Shown one piece after another: positions 8,523 through 16,669 of a stretch of DNA of 35,880 nucleotides. Positions within the stretch are counted from its first letter, which is position 1, and each line of letters starts with the position of its first letter. The notes under the pieces were generated by a model that had not been told where the DNA came from, did not search any database, and saw only the letters and a list, made by a program, of their open reading frames with translations. Position numbers and translations under genes: made by a program. Origin of the DNA: Clostridiales bacterium DTU070 (GTDB lineage: Bacteria; Bacillota; Clostridia; DSM-8532); contig LFSH01000055.1 of the NCBI GenBank assembly GCA_001513105.1, positions 1-35,880 of the forward strand, in the 5' to 3' direction.

Positions 8523-11168
8523 TTAGCCCTGCGCAAGCTGTTCCCTGATTTTCTCCAAAGCAATACTGATTGCTTTGTCAATTCCGTTAACATCCTTTCC
8601 TCCGGCCTGGGCCATATCAGGTCTTCCTCCGCCTCCGCCGCCGGCTGCTTTAGCTGCCTCGCTTATAATTTTGCCGCAATGCACACCCTTGCCTACAGCA
8701 TCTTTTGTGGCCGACACCACTAAACTTACTTTGCCGTCATTGGCCGAAGCCAGCACAATAACCGACGGACCCAGTTTGCTCTTCAGGGTATCGGTCATGT
8801 TCCTTAAAGCAGACATATCGAGCTGGTCCATTCTTGCGGCAAGCACCTTGATACCTGATATATCTTCGGCTTTGCCGATGTAACTGTCAACCGACTGGCT
8901 AAGCATTTTTTCCTTCAGCGAGTTCAGCTCTTTCTGGAGGTTTTTCAGTTCCTCTGCCATATGCGCGACTTTTGATGGAGCATCTTCTGGAGAAGATTTC
9001 ACTATTTCGGCTACTTCCTTCAGGATGCTTTCCTTTTCCTTGTACCACGAAAGTGCCCCGGTTCCCGTTAACGCTTCAATACGCCTTACGCCCGATGCAA
9101 TTCCGTTCTCGCTTATAATCTTAATAAGTCCGGCCTCGCCTGATGAGCTGATGTGAGTACCTCCGCACAATTCCATGCTGTAATCGCCCACGGCTACAAC
9201 ACGGACAATGTCACCGTACTTTTCTCCGAACAAGGCTGTAACACCTTGTTTTTTGGCTTCCTCAAGAGTCATTTCGGTTGTTTTTACAGGATAATTTGAA
9301 AGTATAATGTCGTTCACTTCTTGCTCCACTGCTTCAATCTGTTCTTTTGTCAAAGCAGAAAAATGAGTGAAGTCAAATCTCAGCCTGTCGGGCGCAACCA
9401 ATGAACCTGCCTGTTGTACATGATCCCCCAATACATTTCTCAAAGCCTTATGGAGCATATGTGTAGTTGTGTGATTTCTGGCAGTTGATTTTCGCCTTGG
9501 AAGGTCTATCTTAGCTATAACCCTGTCCTGAAGCTGTACCATTCCGGATTCTATCTTTCCGACATGGAGGTATTTTCCGTCAGAAGTCTTTTTACAGTCT
9601 GTAACAGTCATTTTGAAATTCTCGCCTGTAATAACTCCCGTATCTCCTACCTGGCCGCCGCTTTCAGCATAGAACGGCGTTCTGTCAAGCACAATTGCAG
9701 CTTCATCGCCCATCTGGGCATTATCAACCAGTTTGCCGTCAAGGACAATAAACTTTACAACTGCCTCAGTTTCATATTCGGTATAACCGGTAAACTCCGT
9801 TGTAAAATACTTGTTTTCACCTGTGAAGAGGTCTTTTTCCCATGCTGAGCCTTCTTTTCTGAAATGAGCTTCACGCGCCTTTTCCTTCTGTTTTTTCATC
9901 TCTTCATGGAACCCGGCCTCATCAATTTTCATCCTGTTTTCCTGGGCTATTTCCCTTGTAAGGTCGATCGGGAATCCATAGGTATCATGCAGTTTGAACA
10001 CCATCTCACCGCTTATGACTTCTTTTCCCTGCTGCTTCAGTTCGGTCATATACTGCTCCAGGATGTTCATTCCCTGGTCAATGGTGTTGTAAAATTTCTC
10101 CTCCTCAATGGAAATGACCTTCTTTATATAATCCCGTTTTTCGTTCATGTGGGGATATGCTCCCATCGATGTGTCGATCACCGTATCAGCCAGTTCAGCA
10201 AGAAAAGCCTCATTAATTCCAAGAAGCCTTCCATGCCTTGCAGCACGGCGTATAAGCCTTCTCAAAACATATCCGCGTCCTTCGTTTGACGGAACCACGC
10301 CGTCGGATACCAGCATTGAAGAGCTCCTGATATGATCGGTAATGACACGGATTGAAACATCCTTATTATAATCCTTTCCGTACTGAACACCCGCAATGCG
10401 GCACACATGATCCAGCACAACCCGTATCGTGTCAACTTCGAAAATATTGTCAACTCCCTGGACAACACATGCAAGCCTTTCGAGGCCCATACCCGTGTCA
10501 ATATTCTTTGACTTGAGTGGTAAATACGTCATGTTTTCCTGACGATCGAACTGCGTAAAAACAAGGTTCCAAACTTCAATAAAACGGTCGCAGTCGCAGC
10601 CGACGGTACAGTCTTCCTTACCACATCCTTTATCCCTGCCGCGGTCGAAGTAAATCTCGGAACATGGTCCGCATGGGCCTGTTCCATGCTCCCAGAAATT
10701 ATCTTCCTTGCCCATTCTGAATATTTTCTCTTTCGGAAGACCCACTACCTTGTTCCATATATCATAGGCCTCATCATCTTCGAGATACACCGAAACATAA
10801 AGCCTGTCTTCCGGTAATTCCAGCACCTTGGTAAAGAACTCCCACGCCCATGTAATGGCTTCCTTTTTAAAATAATCACCAAAGGAGAAATTACCAAGCA
10901 TTTCAAAGAAGGTTGCATGCCTGGAAGTTTTTCCCACGTTGTCAATATCGGGCGTTCGTATACACTTCTGGCAGGTTGTGACCCTTCTTGAAGGCGGAAC
11001 CATCTGTCCGGTAAAATAAGGTTTTAGTGGTGTCATTCCCGCGTTGATCAGCAATATGCTCGGATCATTTTCGGGTACCAGCGAAAAACTGGGCAGCCTT
11101 AAATGATCCTTGCTCTCAAAAAAGGCCAGGTATTTCTCCCTTAACTCATTTAGACCAAATTTCTGCAT
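8523..11168 (-). CDS. alaS: Alanyl-tRNA synthetase
   Basis: The 881-residue protein is a full-length class II enzyme that charges tRNA-Ala. It has the catalytic core at the N-terminus (FFEMLGNFSFGDYF about 87-100, GLERL about 228-232) and a zinc-binding editing domain with H566 and H570 (HTTTH) and C668 and H672 (CGGTH). A C-terminal DHHA1-type domain carries a run of glycines and RPDMAQAGG. The editing domain removes serine and glycine mischarged to tRNA-Ala. An extra cysteine-rich stretch (CGKEDCTVGCDCD, about 182-194) lies in the aminoacylation domain. ATG at 11168 follows GTGAGGG. The gene has its own promoter and an unusual structured leader, annotated separately. Confidence 0.97.
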   Translation of the reverse strand: MQKFGLNELREKYLAFFESKDHLRLPSFSLVPENDPSILLINAGMTPLKPYFTGQMVPPSRRVTTCQKCIRTPDIDNVGKTSRHATFFEMLGNFSFGDYFKKEAITWAWEFFTKVLELPEDRLYVSVYLEDDEAYDIWNKVVGLPKEKIFRMGKEDNFWEHGTGPCGPCSEIYFDRGRDKGCGKEDCTVGCDCDRFIEVWNLVFTQFDRQENMTYLPLKSKNIDTGMGLERLACVVQGVDNIFEVDTIRVVLDHVCRIAGVQYGKDYNKDVSIRVITDHIRSSSMLVSDGVVPSNEGRGYVLRRLIRRAARHGRLLGINEAFLAELADTVIDTSMGAYPHMNEKRDYIKKVISIEEEKFYNTIDQGMNILEQYMTELKQQGKEVISGEMVFKLHDTYGFPIDLTREIAQENRMKIDEAGFHEEMKKQKEKAREAHFRKEGSAWEKDLFTGENKYFTTEFTGYTEYETEAVVKFIVLDGKLVDNAQMGDEAAIVLDRTPFYAESGGQVGDTGVITGENFKMTVTDCKKTSDGKYLHVGKIESGMVQLQDRVIAKIDLPRRKSTARNHTTTHMLHKALRNVLGDHVQQAGSLVAPDRLRFDFTHFSALTKEQIEAVEQEVNDIILSNYPVKTTEMTLEEAKKQGVTALFGEKYGDIVRVVAVGDYSMELCGGTHISSSGEAGLIKIISENGIASGVRRIEALTGTGALSWYKEKESILKEVAEIVKSSPEDAPSKVAHMAEELKNLQKELNSLKEKMLSQSVDSYIGKAEDISGIKVLAARMDQLDMSALRNMTDTLKSKLGPSVIVLASANDGKVSLVVSATKDAVGKGVHCGKIISEAAKAAGGGGGGRPDMAQAGGKDVNGIDKAISIALEKIREQLAQG

Positions 11169-11208
11169 GTTGAACCCTCACTTCAGTTCCTTTAATATAA
11201 TACACTTA

Positions 11209-11338
11209 ACGGGCACTTTCAAAGGTTCCGTACCGGACAGCAAGTTCTGCCCGTGGCTCCTTTGTCCGGCGCCCGGCGGAGTATTCCCAATAATTGTACC
11301 TTCAGTTAATCTGACTTATTTTACAGCAATTACTGAAG
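11209..11338 (-). promoter_or_regulatory. Structured alaS leader RNA with interlocking helices
   Basis: Between the predicted transcription start (about 11355) and the alaS ATG the minus strand can form several long helices. CTTCAGTAAT pairs with ATTAACTGAAG (11329-11338 with 11300-11310, one bulge). CCGGACA pairs with TGTCCGG (11263-11269 with 11233-11239). ACGGGCA pairs with TGCCCGT (11248-11254 with 11209-11215). The last two interlock in the order A-B-A'-B', so they form a pseudoknot or are alternatives. CAAAGG/CCTTTG (11259-11264 with 11220-11225) is a further competitor. No T-box core sequence (GGTGGNACCGCG-like) and no terminator is present. This could be a riboswitch, a protein-binding leader or alaS autoregulation. 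Confidence 0.5.
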
Positions 11339-11361
11339 ATTACTAAAATTTCGCTTACTCA

Positions 11362-11391
11362 AGTATACTAAAATCAGCGGAATTGCGTCAA
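11362..11391 (-). promoter_or_regulatory. Sigma-A promoter of alaS
   Basis: On the minus strand TTGACG (11386-11391) and TATACT (11362-11367) are separated by 18 bases. The implied transcription start is near 11355, giving a leader of about 187 bases before the ATG. Confidence 0.75.
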
Positions 11392-11419
11392 GTGTGAAGT
11401 TGTCATGAAACAGCTTTAA

Positions 11420-11510
11420 CTCACAGTATGGCAGGGAAAACAATTATCGTGCTATATCAGCAGCAACCGGGGCAGGATGCTGTCTCACCGTTTGGCAGGG
11501 AAAAGACAAT
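11420..11510. repeat. Imperfect direct repeat of about 25 bases
   Basis: CTCAC-GT-TGGCAGGGAAAA-CAAT occurs at 11420-11444 and again at 11484-11510. The core TGGCAGGGAAAA is identical at 11429-11440 and 11493-11504, a 64-base period. A short palindrome, AGTTTC/GAAACT, follows at about 11513-11532. Both copies lie in the 392-base space between the AI-2E permease gene and alaS, just upstream of the alaS promoter. No gene is visible here. Confidence 0.55.
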
Positions 11511-11560
11511 GCAGTTTCTATGCAATGAAACTTATAGACGGAATGTTTTATCAGTTTTCT

Positions 11561-12598
11561 TTATCCTGAAATTATACGGTACGCTTTTTTCAGAATGATT
11601 TTAACCATAGCCGTCAACGGTACGGCCAGTACCAGTCCGGTAAATCCAAACAACCGTCCTCCGACAAGTACCGACATGATTGTTGTAACCGGATGCAAAC
11701 CTAATTTTCCCTTGATTATCCTTGGTGACAGAATTATATTGTCAATCTGCTGAACAATTACAAAAACAATAATTGCCAGGGCAGCTTTCCAGGGTGATAT
11801 GGTCAGTGCTACTGCAACTGCAGGTACGGCACCTATATATGGGCCGAAGTACGGTATAACATTTGATATACCGCCTATCATCCCAAGAAGGGGTGCATAA
11901 GGTATACCTGCAATATACAGGCCAATGGTTTCAATGATGCCTATTATAACGGCTATCAATATCTGTCCCTGTATAAATCTTATTACAACCCTATGTATGT
12001 CCCTTAGGAAGCAAATAATCTCCTCCCTGTATTTTTCAGGGAATACATATTTCAGTTTCCTTACAATCAGTTCCTTGTCCCTTAATATATAGAACGACAG
12101 TATCCATCCAACAAGTATGTCGATTATTACTGACAACGTTTCGGGCAATATCGAGAAAAAGCCGTACAGCCCTGTAATCAGTTCTTGCTGCAGTCTTGAA
12201 AACAGGTTGTTGATCTCCTGCATTATATCATTGTGCCAGTCATCGGGTGCGTTTTTTTCAACAAAATAAACAATATTATTGAAAACAGAGTTGAAAAGCT
12301 CGGGCAACGCCCTTGATATGTCACTGATATTATTGGCGAGAATCGGGATAATCCAGACAAATACCGCAAGAATTACAACCATGCTCAACAGGATTGAGAT
12401 TATAATTCCCACTGTTCTCGGCATTTTCAGTTTTTCAGAATAATCAACAACGGGTAATAAAATATAAGATATTGCTGTTGCTATTCCCAACGGAACCATT
12501 GCTTTAATTATCTCTTTTCCGAAAAAAACGATAAAAAAAAGAAACCCTGCCAGCAGGGCAGCAGGTATGCCTGTTTTAACCCATCGAACTGCCTTCAC
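11561..12598 (-). CDS. AI-2E-family integral membrane transporter
   Basis: The 345-residue protein has about eight hydrophobic segments, in the order two N-terminal helices, a hairpin near 65-85, an extracytoplasmic stretch (about 95-150) and a C-terminal block. That pattern, with GIIETIGLYIAGIPYAPLLG and the P-Y-[FI]-GP motif (VIPYFGPYIGA), is the PF01594 family. Members include TqsA and Na+/H+ or other exporters, so the substrate here is unknown. GTG at 12598 is preferred, since GGAGGT lies five bases upstream. The in-frame TTG at 12601 would be too close. It follows the YtxH-like gene and lies upstream of alaS in a conserved clostridial neighbourhood. Confidence 0.88.
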   Translation of the reverse strand: MKAVRWVKTGIPAALLAGFLFFIVFFGKEIIKAMVPLGIATAISYILLPVVDYSEKLKMPRTVGIIISILLSMVVILAVFVWIIPILANNISDISRALPELFNSVFNNIVYFVEKNAPDDWHNDIMQEINNLFSRLQQELITGLYGFFSILPETLSVIIDILVGWILSFYILRDKELIVRKLKYVFPEKYREEIICFLRDIHRVVIRFIQGQILIAVIIGIIETIGLYIAGIPYAPLLGMIGGISNVIPYFGPYIGAVPAVAVALTISPWKAALAIIVFVIVQQIDNIILSPRIIKGKLGLHPVTTIMSVLVGGRLFGFTGLVLAVPLTAMVKIILKKAYRIISG

Positions 12599-12618
12599 CA
12601 AGCACCTCCGAATATGTA

Positions 12619-12652
12619 CCTTTTCCTAAAACCGCCGGGTTTTAAGAAAAGG
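12619..12652 (-). other. 15-bp hairpin between the YtxH-like gene and the permease gene
   Basis: Arms 12619-12633 and 12638-12652 pair over 15 bases with one mismatch around a four-base loop (GCCG). On the minus strand no clean T-run follows, so full termination is doubtful. It may be a processing or partial-attenuation site within the operon. On the plus strand it is followed by TTTTC only. Confidence 0.5.
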
Positions 12653-12680
12653 TTTTCAAAAGGGAAGATTTTAATACGAT

Positions 12681-12860
12681 TTATTGCATCATGCTGCAGA
12701 TATCAGACATGATGCGCCGGGATTTCCTGTATACATCTTTTTTGAATCGCATAATGCGTTTCAGGGTTCTCCTCATGTCAATGTCACCGTTTATCATCAT
12801 AGACATTGTGGCGCCGACGATTCCTCCAATAACAACACCACTTGTAAAACTTGTTCTCAT
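12681..12860 (-). CDS. YtxH-like small membrane-anchored protein
   Basis: A 59-residue reading frame starts at ATG 12860 with a strong AAAGGAGGAA site upstream and ends TAA at 12681. Residues about 5-23 form one hydrophobic, glycine-rich helix (GVVIGGIVGATMSMMI). The rest is a basic amphipathic stretch rich in Arg, Lys and Met. This matches the layout of YtxH-type small general-stress or envelope proteins, but similarity is by shape only. It sits 14 bases after the PRC-barrel gene and 82 bases before the permease gene, so it probably belongs to that operon. Confidence 0.75.
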   Translation of the reverse strand: MRTSFTSGVVIGGIVGATMSMMINGDIDMRRTLKRIMRFKKDVYRKSRRIMSDICSMMQ

Positions 12861-12874
12861 TAATAATTCCTCCT

Positions 12875-13405
12875 TTATATTGAATCCATATTAAACCATT
12901 TTTTCAAACCCTTTTGAAGTCCTGTTATTTCCTCTTTGGTATCCCTGTCAATCCGGATTAGCTGCTGTGAAAATTCAACATTGCTTAAAACCGGCATTCT
13001 TTTTCTGCCCAGCCAGAGATCTTCAACAAGGCTTTTGGATATTATCAGTTCACGGATTGTGCCGTTTGAAGCACTAAAAGCAAAATCAGCCACGCGACCA
13101 ATCCATTTTCCTTTCTCGTCTGCCAGTAATTTGCTCAGCAGGTCTTCGGCCAAAAGAGTGTTTTTCCTGTAATCCCTTGGCAGCATTTTTATTTCGGATC
13201 CATTTATCAGCTGAACACTGTCGCGTTTCATTTCTTCAATCTGTGTAAACCTGAAAAAGCGATGCCTTATTTCGGTATTCTTTCTCTCCAGTATGAAACC
13301 TACAACGGTTTTTTTTGCGGGGTCAATCATTATGTTTTCTATATGCCCTATTCTGTTCCGGTTTATAAACACGGGAGTACCGACAGCCTCGGACCAGTAA
13401 TGCAT
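12875..13405 (-). CDS. Two-domain PRC-barrel protein
   Basis: The 176-residue protein has two PRC-barrel-like halves. The first (about 1-70) contains VGTPVFINRNRIGHIENIMIDP. The second (about 85-160) contains the recurring pattern of a short beta segment, KWIGRVADFAF and a following strand. PRC barrels are small beta folds found in RimM and the photosynthetic H subunit, usually binding other proteins or RNA. The function of this stand-alone type is unknown. ATG at 13405 is chosen because GAGGG lies five bases upstream and the domain begins there. An upstream in-frame extension to 13612 has no conserved sequence and runs across the divergent promoter region. It is probably the first gene of the block running to the AI-2E permease. 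Confidence 0.82.
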   Translation of the reverse strand: MHYWSEAVGTPVFINRNRIGHIENIMIDPAKKTVVGFILERKNTEIRHRFFRFTQIEEMKRDSVQLINGSEIKMLPRDYRKNTLLAEDLLSKLLADEKGKWIGRVADFAFSASNGTIRELIISKSLVEDLWLGRKRMPVLSNVEFSQQLIRIDRDTKEEITGLQKGLKKWFNMDSI

Positions 13406-13480
13406 AAAAACCCTCTTTTCATTACAGGTTTCATTGATATTATTTGATGAAACACATAAAAGAATGCAGTGATTTTTAAA

Positions 13481-13509
13481 TTGACTAAATTTACATATTC
13501 TATTAGAAT
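13481..13509 (+). promoter_or_regulatory. Sigma-A promoter of the DUF1015 gene
   Basis: TTGACT (13481-13486) and TAGAAT (13504-13509) are 17 bases apart on the plus strand, about 118 bases before the ATG. The rest of 13406-13626 is AT-rich and holds the divergent leader of the PRC-barrel gene, for which no clear promoter was found. Confidence 0.65.
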
Positions 13510-13626
13510 TAACTTTATAAATTTTCATAAATCTGAATTTCAGCCGGGTGATTACGTGTTTGTATAAGAATGCATGTCCTTGTTTGCCTGGTATGCAATA
13601 CATCATCAGCAAGAGGAGGAAAATGA

Positions 13627-14991
13627 ATGGTAAACCGCTTCAAAAAAGACCTGGGTATTGATATATCATCAATACTGATTCCGAAGGAAAATATTTCATT
13701 AACCAAATGGGCTGTTATTGCCTGTGATCAATACACATCCGAACCTGAATACTGGGAGAAAGTTGACAGGTTTGTAGGAAATGAACCTTCAACACTGCGT
13801 CTCATTTTCCCGGAAGTATACCTTGAAAGAGAGAACGCTGAACAAAAAAGGCAAAGAATTGACAACATCAACAAAACCATGCGCGACTACCTTGACAATG
13901 ATTATTTTGAAGAAATAGAAAACTCTTTTGTATACATAGAAAGGACTGTTAAGAGCGGCAAAAAAAGAAAAGGGCTGCTTTTTGCAATTGACCTGGAACT
14001 GTATGATTTCTCAAGGGGCTCAAGCAGCCTGGTCCGGGCAACTGAAGGAACCATTCTTGACAGACTGCCTCCAAGAATTCAAATAAGGGAAAAGGCCTGC
14101 CTTGAACTTCCCCATATAATGCTTCTTGTAGACGATCCCGGTTGTTCAGTAATCGAACCCGTTGCAGAATGCAAGGAAAGAATGCGGAAACTGTATTCCT
14201 TCAACCTGATGATGGAAGGCGGATTCATTGAGGGATACCAGGTAAATGATCCCGTGCTCCTTCAGAATATCTATGAAGCCCTTATGAACCTGAAGTCGCA
14301 GGATTCATTTTCAGGCAAATATAATGTTGATGCGTCGGTAAGCCCACTTCTGTTTGCAGTGGGAGACGGCAACCATTCCCTTGCAACTGCAAAAGCATGC
14401 TGGGATAATATAAAAAAATCCCTTTCTGATGAGGAAAAAAACCGTCATCCTGCAAGGTATGCCCTTGTTGAGCTTGTTAATATACATGATCCGGCACTGC
14501 AGTTTGAACCAATACACAGGATTCTTTTTAATGTTGATGCAGATGAAGTACTGAATGCATTTGTTAAGTTTTACAGTGACAAAGGTATTCCATGCGGATA
14601 TGAGTATACCGAAGATATCGGAAAAATTCACGGAACCGATTCGAAAAAACATTCAATAGCCTTTATAAGCGGCGGCAGAACCGGCTATGTTTGGGTTGGT
14701 AATCCGATTTTTTCAATTGATGTAGGAACGCTTCAGCATTTTCTTGACAGTTACCTTGGAGCAAACCCGGATGCGGCTGTTGACTACGTTCACGGAACCG
14801 AAATAGTTGAAAAATTGTGCAGGAATGAAAGAAATCTGGGTTTCCTGCTTTCACCAATGAATAAAAGTGATCTTTTCCGGACCGTTATTTTAGACGGGGC
14901 CCTGCCAAGGAAAACTTTTTCAATGGGTGAAGCAGAGGAAAAACGTTATTACCTCGAATGCAGGAAAATCATTTCCGGCTATTTGCGATAA
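13627..14991 (+). CDS. DUF1015 family protein
   Basis: The 454-residue protein matches DUF1015 along its length, including the N-terminal IPKENISLTKWAVIACDQYT segment, GDGNHSLATAK (about 246-256) and the late DYVHGTE motif. DUF1015 is related to the ParB/SerK fold. Some SerK-like proteins phosphorylate free serine, and in many Clostridia DUF1015 genes lie near serine-biosynthesis genes. A small-molecule kinase or nucleotide-dependent role is therefore possible, but there is no serA or serC here. The start is ATG at 13627, seven bases after GGAGG. An overlapping ATG four bases upstream is out of frame. Its 3' end overlaps the convergent amidase gene by 13 bases. Confidence 0.88.
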   Translation: MVNRFKKDLGIDISSILIPKENISLTKWAVIACDQYTSEPEYWEKVDRFVGNEPSTLRLIFPEVYLERENAEQKRQRIDNINKTMRDYLDNDYFEEIENSFVYIERTVKSGKKRKGLLFAIDLELYDFSRGSSSLVRATEGTILDRLPPRIQIREKACLELPHIMLLVDDPGCSVIEPVAECKERMRKLYSFNLMMEGGFIEGYQVNDPVLLQNIYEALMNLKSQDSFSGKYNVDASVSPLLFAVGDGNHSLATAKACWDNIKKSLSDEEKNRHPARYALVELVNIHDPALQFEPIHRILFNVDADEVLNAFVKFYSDKGIPCGYEYTEDIGKIHGTDSKKHSIAFISGGRTGYVWVGNPIFSIDVGTLQHFLDSYLGANPDAAVDYVHGTEIVEKLCRNERNLGFLLSPMNKSDLFRTVILDGALPRKTFSMGEAEEKRYYLECRKIISGYLR

Positions 14992-15473
14992 CCTTCAATA
15001 TGCAGGCACCTGTATTTATTAAATACATAGTTTGACAGCGGATAGTAATCCCTGTCATATGTATGAGTGGCTATTTTTATATTATTTAAACCAGGCATTT
15101 TCCCTGTTTCAACAACAAGCAGGGAATGCCTGAATATGTTTCCGTCAAAGGACAACTGGATTATATCGCCGGGTTCGGTTTCGGATATCGGGACTTCCTT
15201 CGCAAAGGGACCCGCCCCGTCATTCCTTGTAAGAAACTCGTAAAGGTATTGAACACCGGTCCACGATGCGGTACGGTTATAACTGTTATAGTAATACCAG
15301 CCGTAAACGGGCTTGTTGTTCATCACTCTGCATCCCGCATAAAGACATTGGGAAACAAAATTGGTGCAATCGCCGCCAAGTTTGCTGAAATCAAAGTAGG
15401 CCGGGTTTCTGCCGAATGCCCATTTATGTGCATAATTTACTGCATCCTGCCTGTTATAAACATGTGTTTTCAT
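14979..15473 (-). CDS. Amidase-domain protein (Amidase_6-like cysteine hydrolase)
   Basis: The protein of about 164 residues has the hallmark GGDCTNFVSQCLYAG (about 33-47), whose cysteine (C36) would be the nucleophile of a papain/NlpC-like fold, then PGDIIQLSFDG and RHSLLVVE with a candidate catalytic histidine. Relatives are putative amidases, often tied to cell-wall or spore-cortex work. No signal peptide is present. I place the start at ATG 15473, where the family domain begins, but no good ribosome site is visible. An in-frame ATG at 15509 and TTG at 15542 are possible, and the frame stays open, without a usual start codon, back to about 15670. It converges on and overlaps the DUF1015 gene. 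Confidence 0.75.
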   Translation of the reverse strand: MKTHVYNRQDAVNYAHKWAFGRNPAYFDFSKLGGDCTNFVSQCLYAGCRVMNNKPVYGWYYYNSYNRTASWTGVQYLYEFLTRNDGAGPFAKEVPISETEPGDIIQLSFDGNIFRHSLLVVETGKMPGLNNIKIATHTYDRDYYPLSNYVFNKYRCLHIEGYRK

Positions 15474-15770
15474 GTCGGTACCAGTTTTTATATTAATGTC
15501 CCAATACATTATATTACCGGAATCATTTTTTTGCTTCGGCAAAACTTTCGGGCACAGTTTTTTCTTCGCGTTATAAAACGGAAGAACAGTATGCCCTTTT
15601 AGTTTTTCAGTTGTTGATGTCTGGTCCGTTGCTTCCGATAAACCAAAAAATAAGGCACCTTGTTACGGGTTTACGGGAACATTGGCCATACATTTAAAGA
15701 ACAGAGCATTTATTATGCATCATGGCTGAAAGCAGCGTTTGCCGGTGTCTGGGCCGAATGGGTCGATTAT
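15474..15770. other. Intergenic region upstream of the amidase gene
   Basis: No confident gene, promoter or RNA is visible. On the minus strand the amidase frame remains open across 15474-15670 but offers only a TTG and an ATG without ribosome sites. A direct repeat of TTACGGG occurs at about 15664-15678. Sequence here may be a degraded 5' extension of the amidase gene or a long leader. Confidence 0.4.
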
Positions 15771-15811
15771 AAAAGAATCAGGGTGGAAAAAGCATCCACC
15801 CTGATTCTTTT
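15771..15811 (-). terminator. Strong terminator after sigF, probably bidirectional
   Basis: A perfect 17-bp inverted repeat (15771-15787 against 15795-15811) with a seven-base loop is flanked by T-rich runs on both strands. On the minus strand it lies 55 bases past the sigF stop and ends the spoIIA operon. No plus-strand gene needs it here. Confidence 0.92.
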
Positions 15812-15866
15812 TGCATGGGGTTTTGAGGTATTTTTATCGCGGACAGGAGCATTTACACGCAGACCG

Positions 15867-16619
15867 TTATAAAAACCTGCTCCTTAATTCTTCCATGATC
15901 TTCTTTTCAAGCCTTGAAACCTGTACCTGGGATATCCCCATCTTCTCAGCCACCATCTGCTGTGTTTCTTCCCTGAAATACCTTAAGAAAATTATCTGCT
16001 TTGATTTCTCGTCAAGGTTCTGCAGGGCTTTTGTCAGCGACAGGCGCTCAAGAATGGCAGATTCCCTTGAATCTTCATCATCCAGCCTTAGACGGTCAAT
16101 CAGATACATCGGGTTATCACTTTCACCAATCGTTTTGTACAGTGATTCGGGCTGATAGTTGGCTTCAATGGCCTGCACCAGTTCTTCGGGCTCGACATTG
16201 AGCTTTTCAGCCAGTTCATGTATGGTAGGTGTTCTGCCGGTATTCTTTTCAATTTGCTCCTTTACTGCGTTGGCTTTCTGGCCGAGTTCCTTTAAAGCCC
16301 TGCTCACCTTGATGGCTCCGTCATCCCTGAAATAGCGTTTGATCTCTCCAACTATCATCGGTACCGCATATGTTGAAAACTTAACTTCAAACTGCGGATC
16401 AAACTTCTTTATGGCCTTTATAAGCCCGATGCATCCTACCTGGAAAATGTCTTCGGTTTCTGCATCCCGGCACTTGAAACGCTTAACCAGGCTCCATACA
16501 AGCCCGATATTCTCCTCAACCAGTGTGTTCTGGGCTTCCTGGTCACCCTTTTGCGCCCTGAGTATCATTTCAAGGGTACGGCTATCCATATTCCTTGATC
16601 CAGAAATTTTATCATTCAC
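15867..16619 (-). CDS. sigF: Forespore sigma factor SigF
   Basis: The 250-residue protein is a group-3 sigma-70 factor with region 2 (EENIGLVWSLVKRFKCRDAE, then FQVGCIGLIKAIKKFDP), region 3 (about 120-165) and a region 4 helix-turn-helix at the C-terminus (MGISQVQVSRLEKKI). It is called SigF rather than SigG because it directly follows spoIIAA and spoIIAB. It directs early forespore transcription and is held inactive by SpoIIAB. GTG at 16619 is eight bases after AGGAG. An adjacent in-frame TTG at 16622 is an alternative. It is 47-50 bases after spoIIAB and is followed by a strong terminator. Confidence 0.95.
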   Translation of the reverse strand: MNDKISGSRNMDSRTLEMILRAQKGDQEAQNTLVEENIGLVWSLVKRFKCRDAETEDIFQVGCIGLIKAIKKFDPQFEVKFSTYAVPMIVGEIKRYFRDDGAIKVSRALKELGQKANAVKEQIEKNTGRTPTIHELAEKLNVEPEELVQAIEANYQPESLYKTIGESDNPMYLIDRLRLDDEDSRESAILERLSLTKALQNLDEKSKQIIFLRYFREETQQMVAEKMGISQVQVSRLEKKIMEELRSRFL

Positions 16620-16669
16620 CAATAAAGCTCCTGTTCCATAATAGTAAAATTCCGACTGATCAGACGATA

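Noticed and set aside
8575..11346. Open frames on the plus strand opposite alaS
   Set aside because: They follow the codon pattern of the long, strongly conserved alaS on the other strand and have no ribosome sites or known domains.
11169..11355. T-box riboswitch upstream of alaS
   Set aside because: The conserved T-box core and an associated terminator/antiterminator pair are absent, although the leader is structured. It was kept as an unclassified leader instead.
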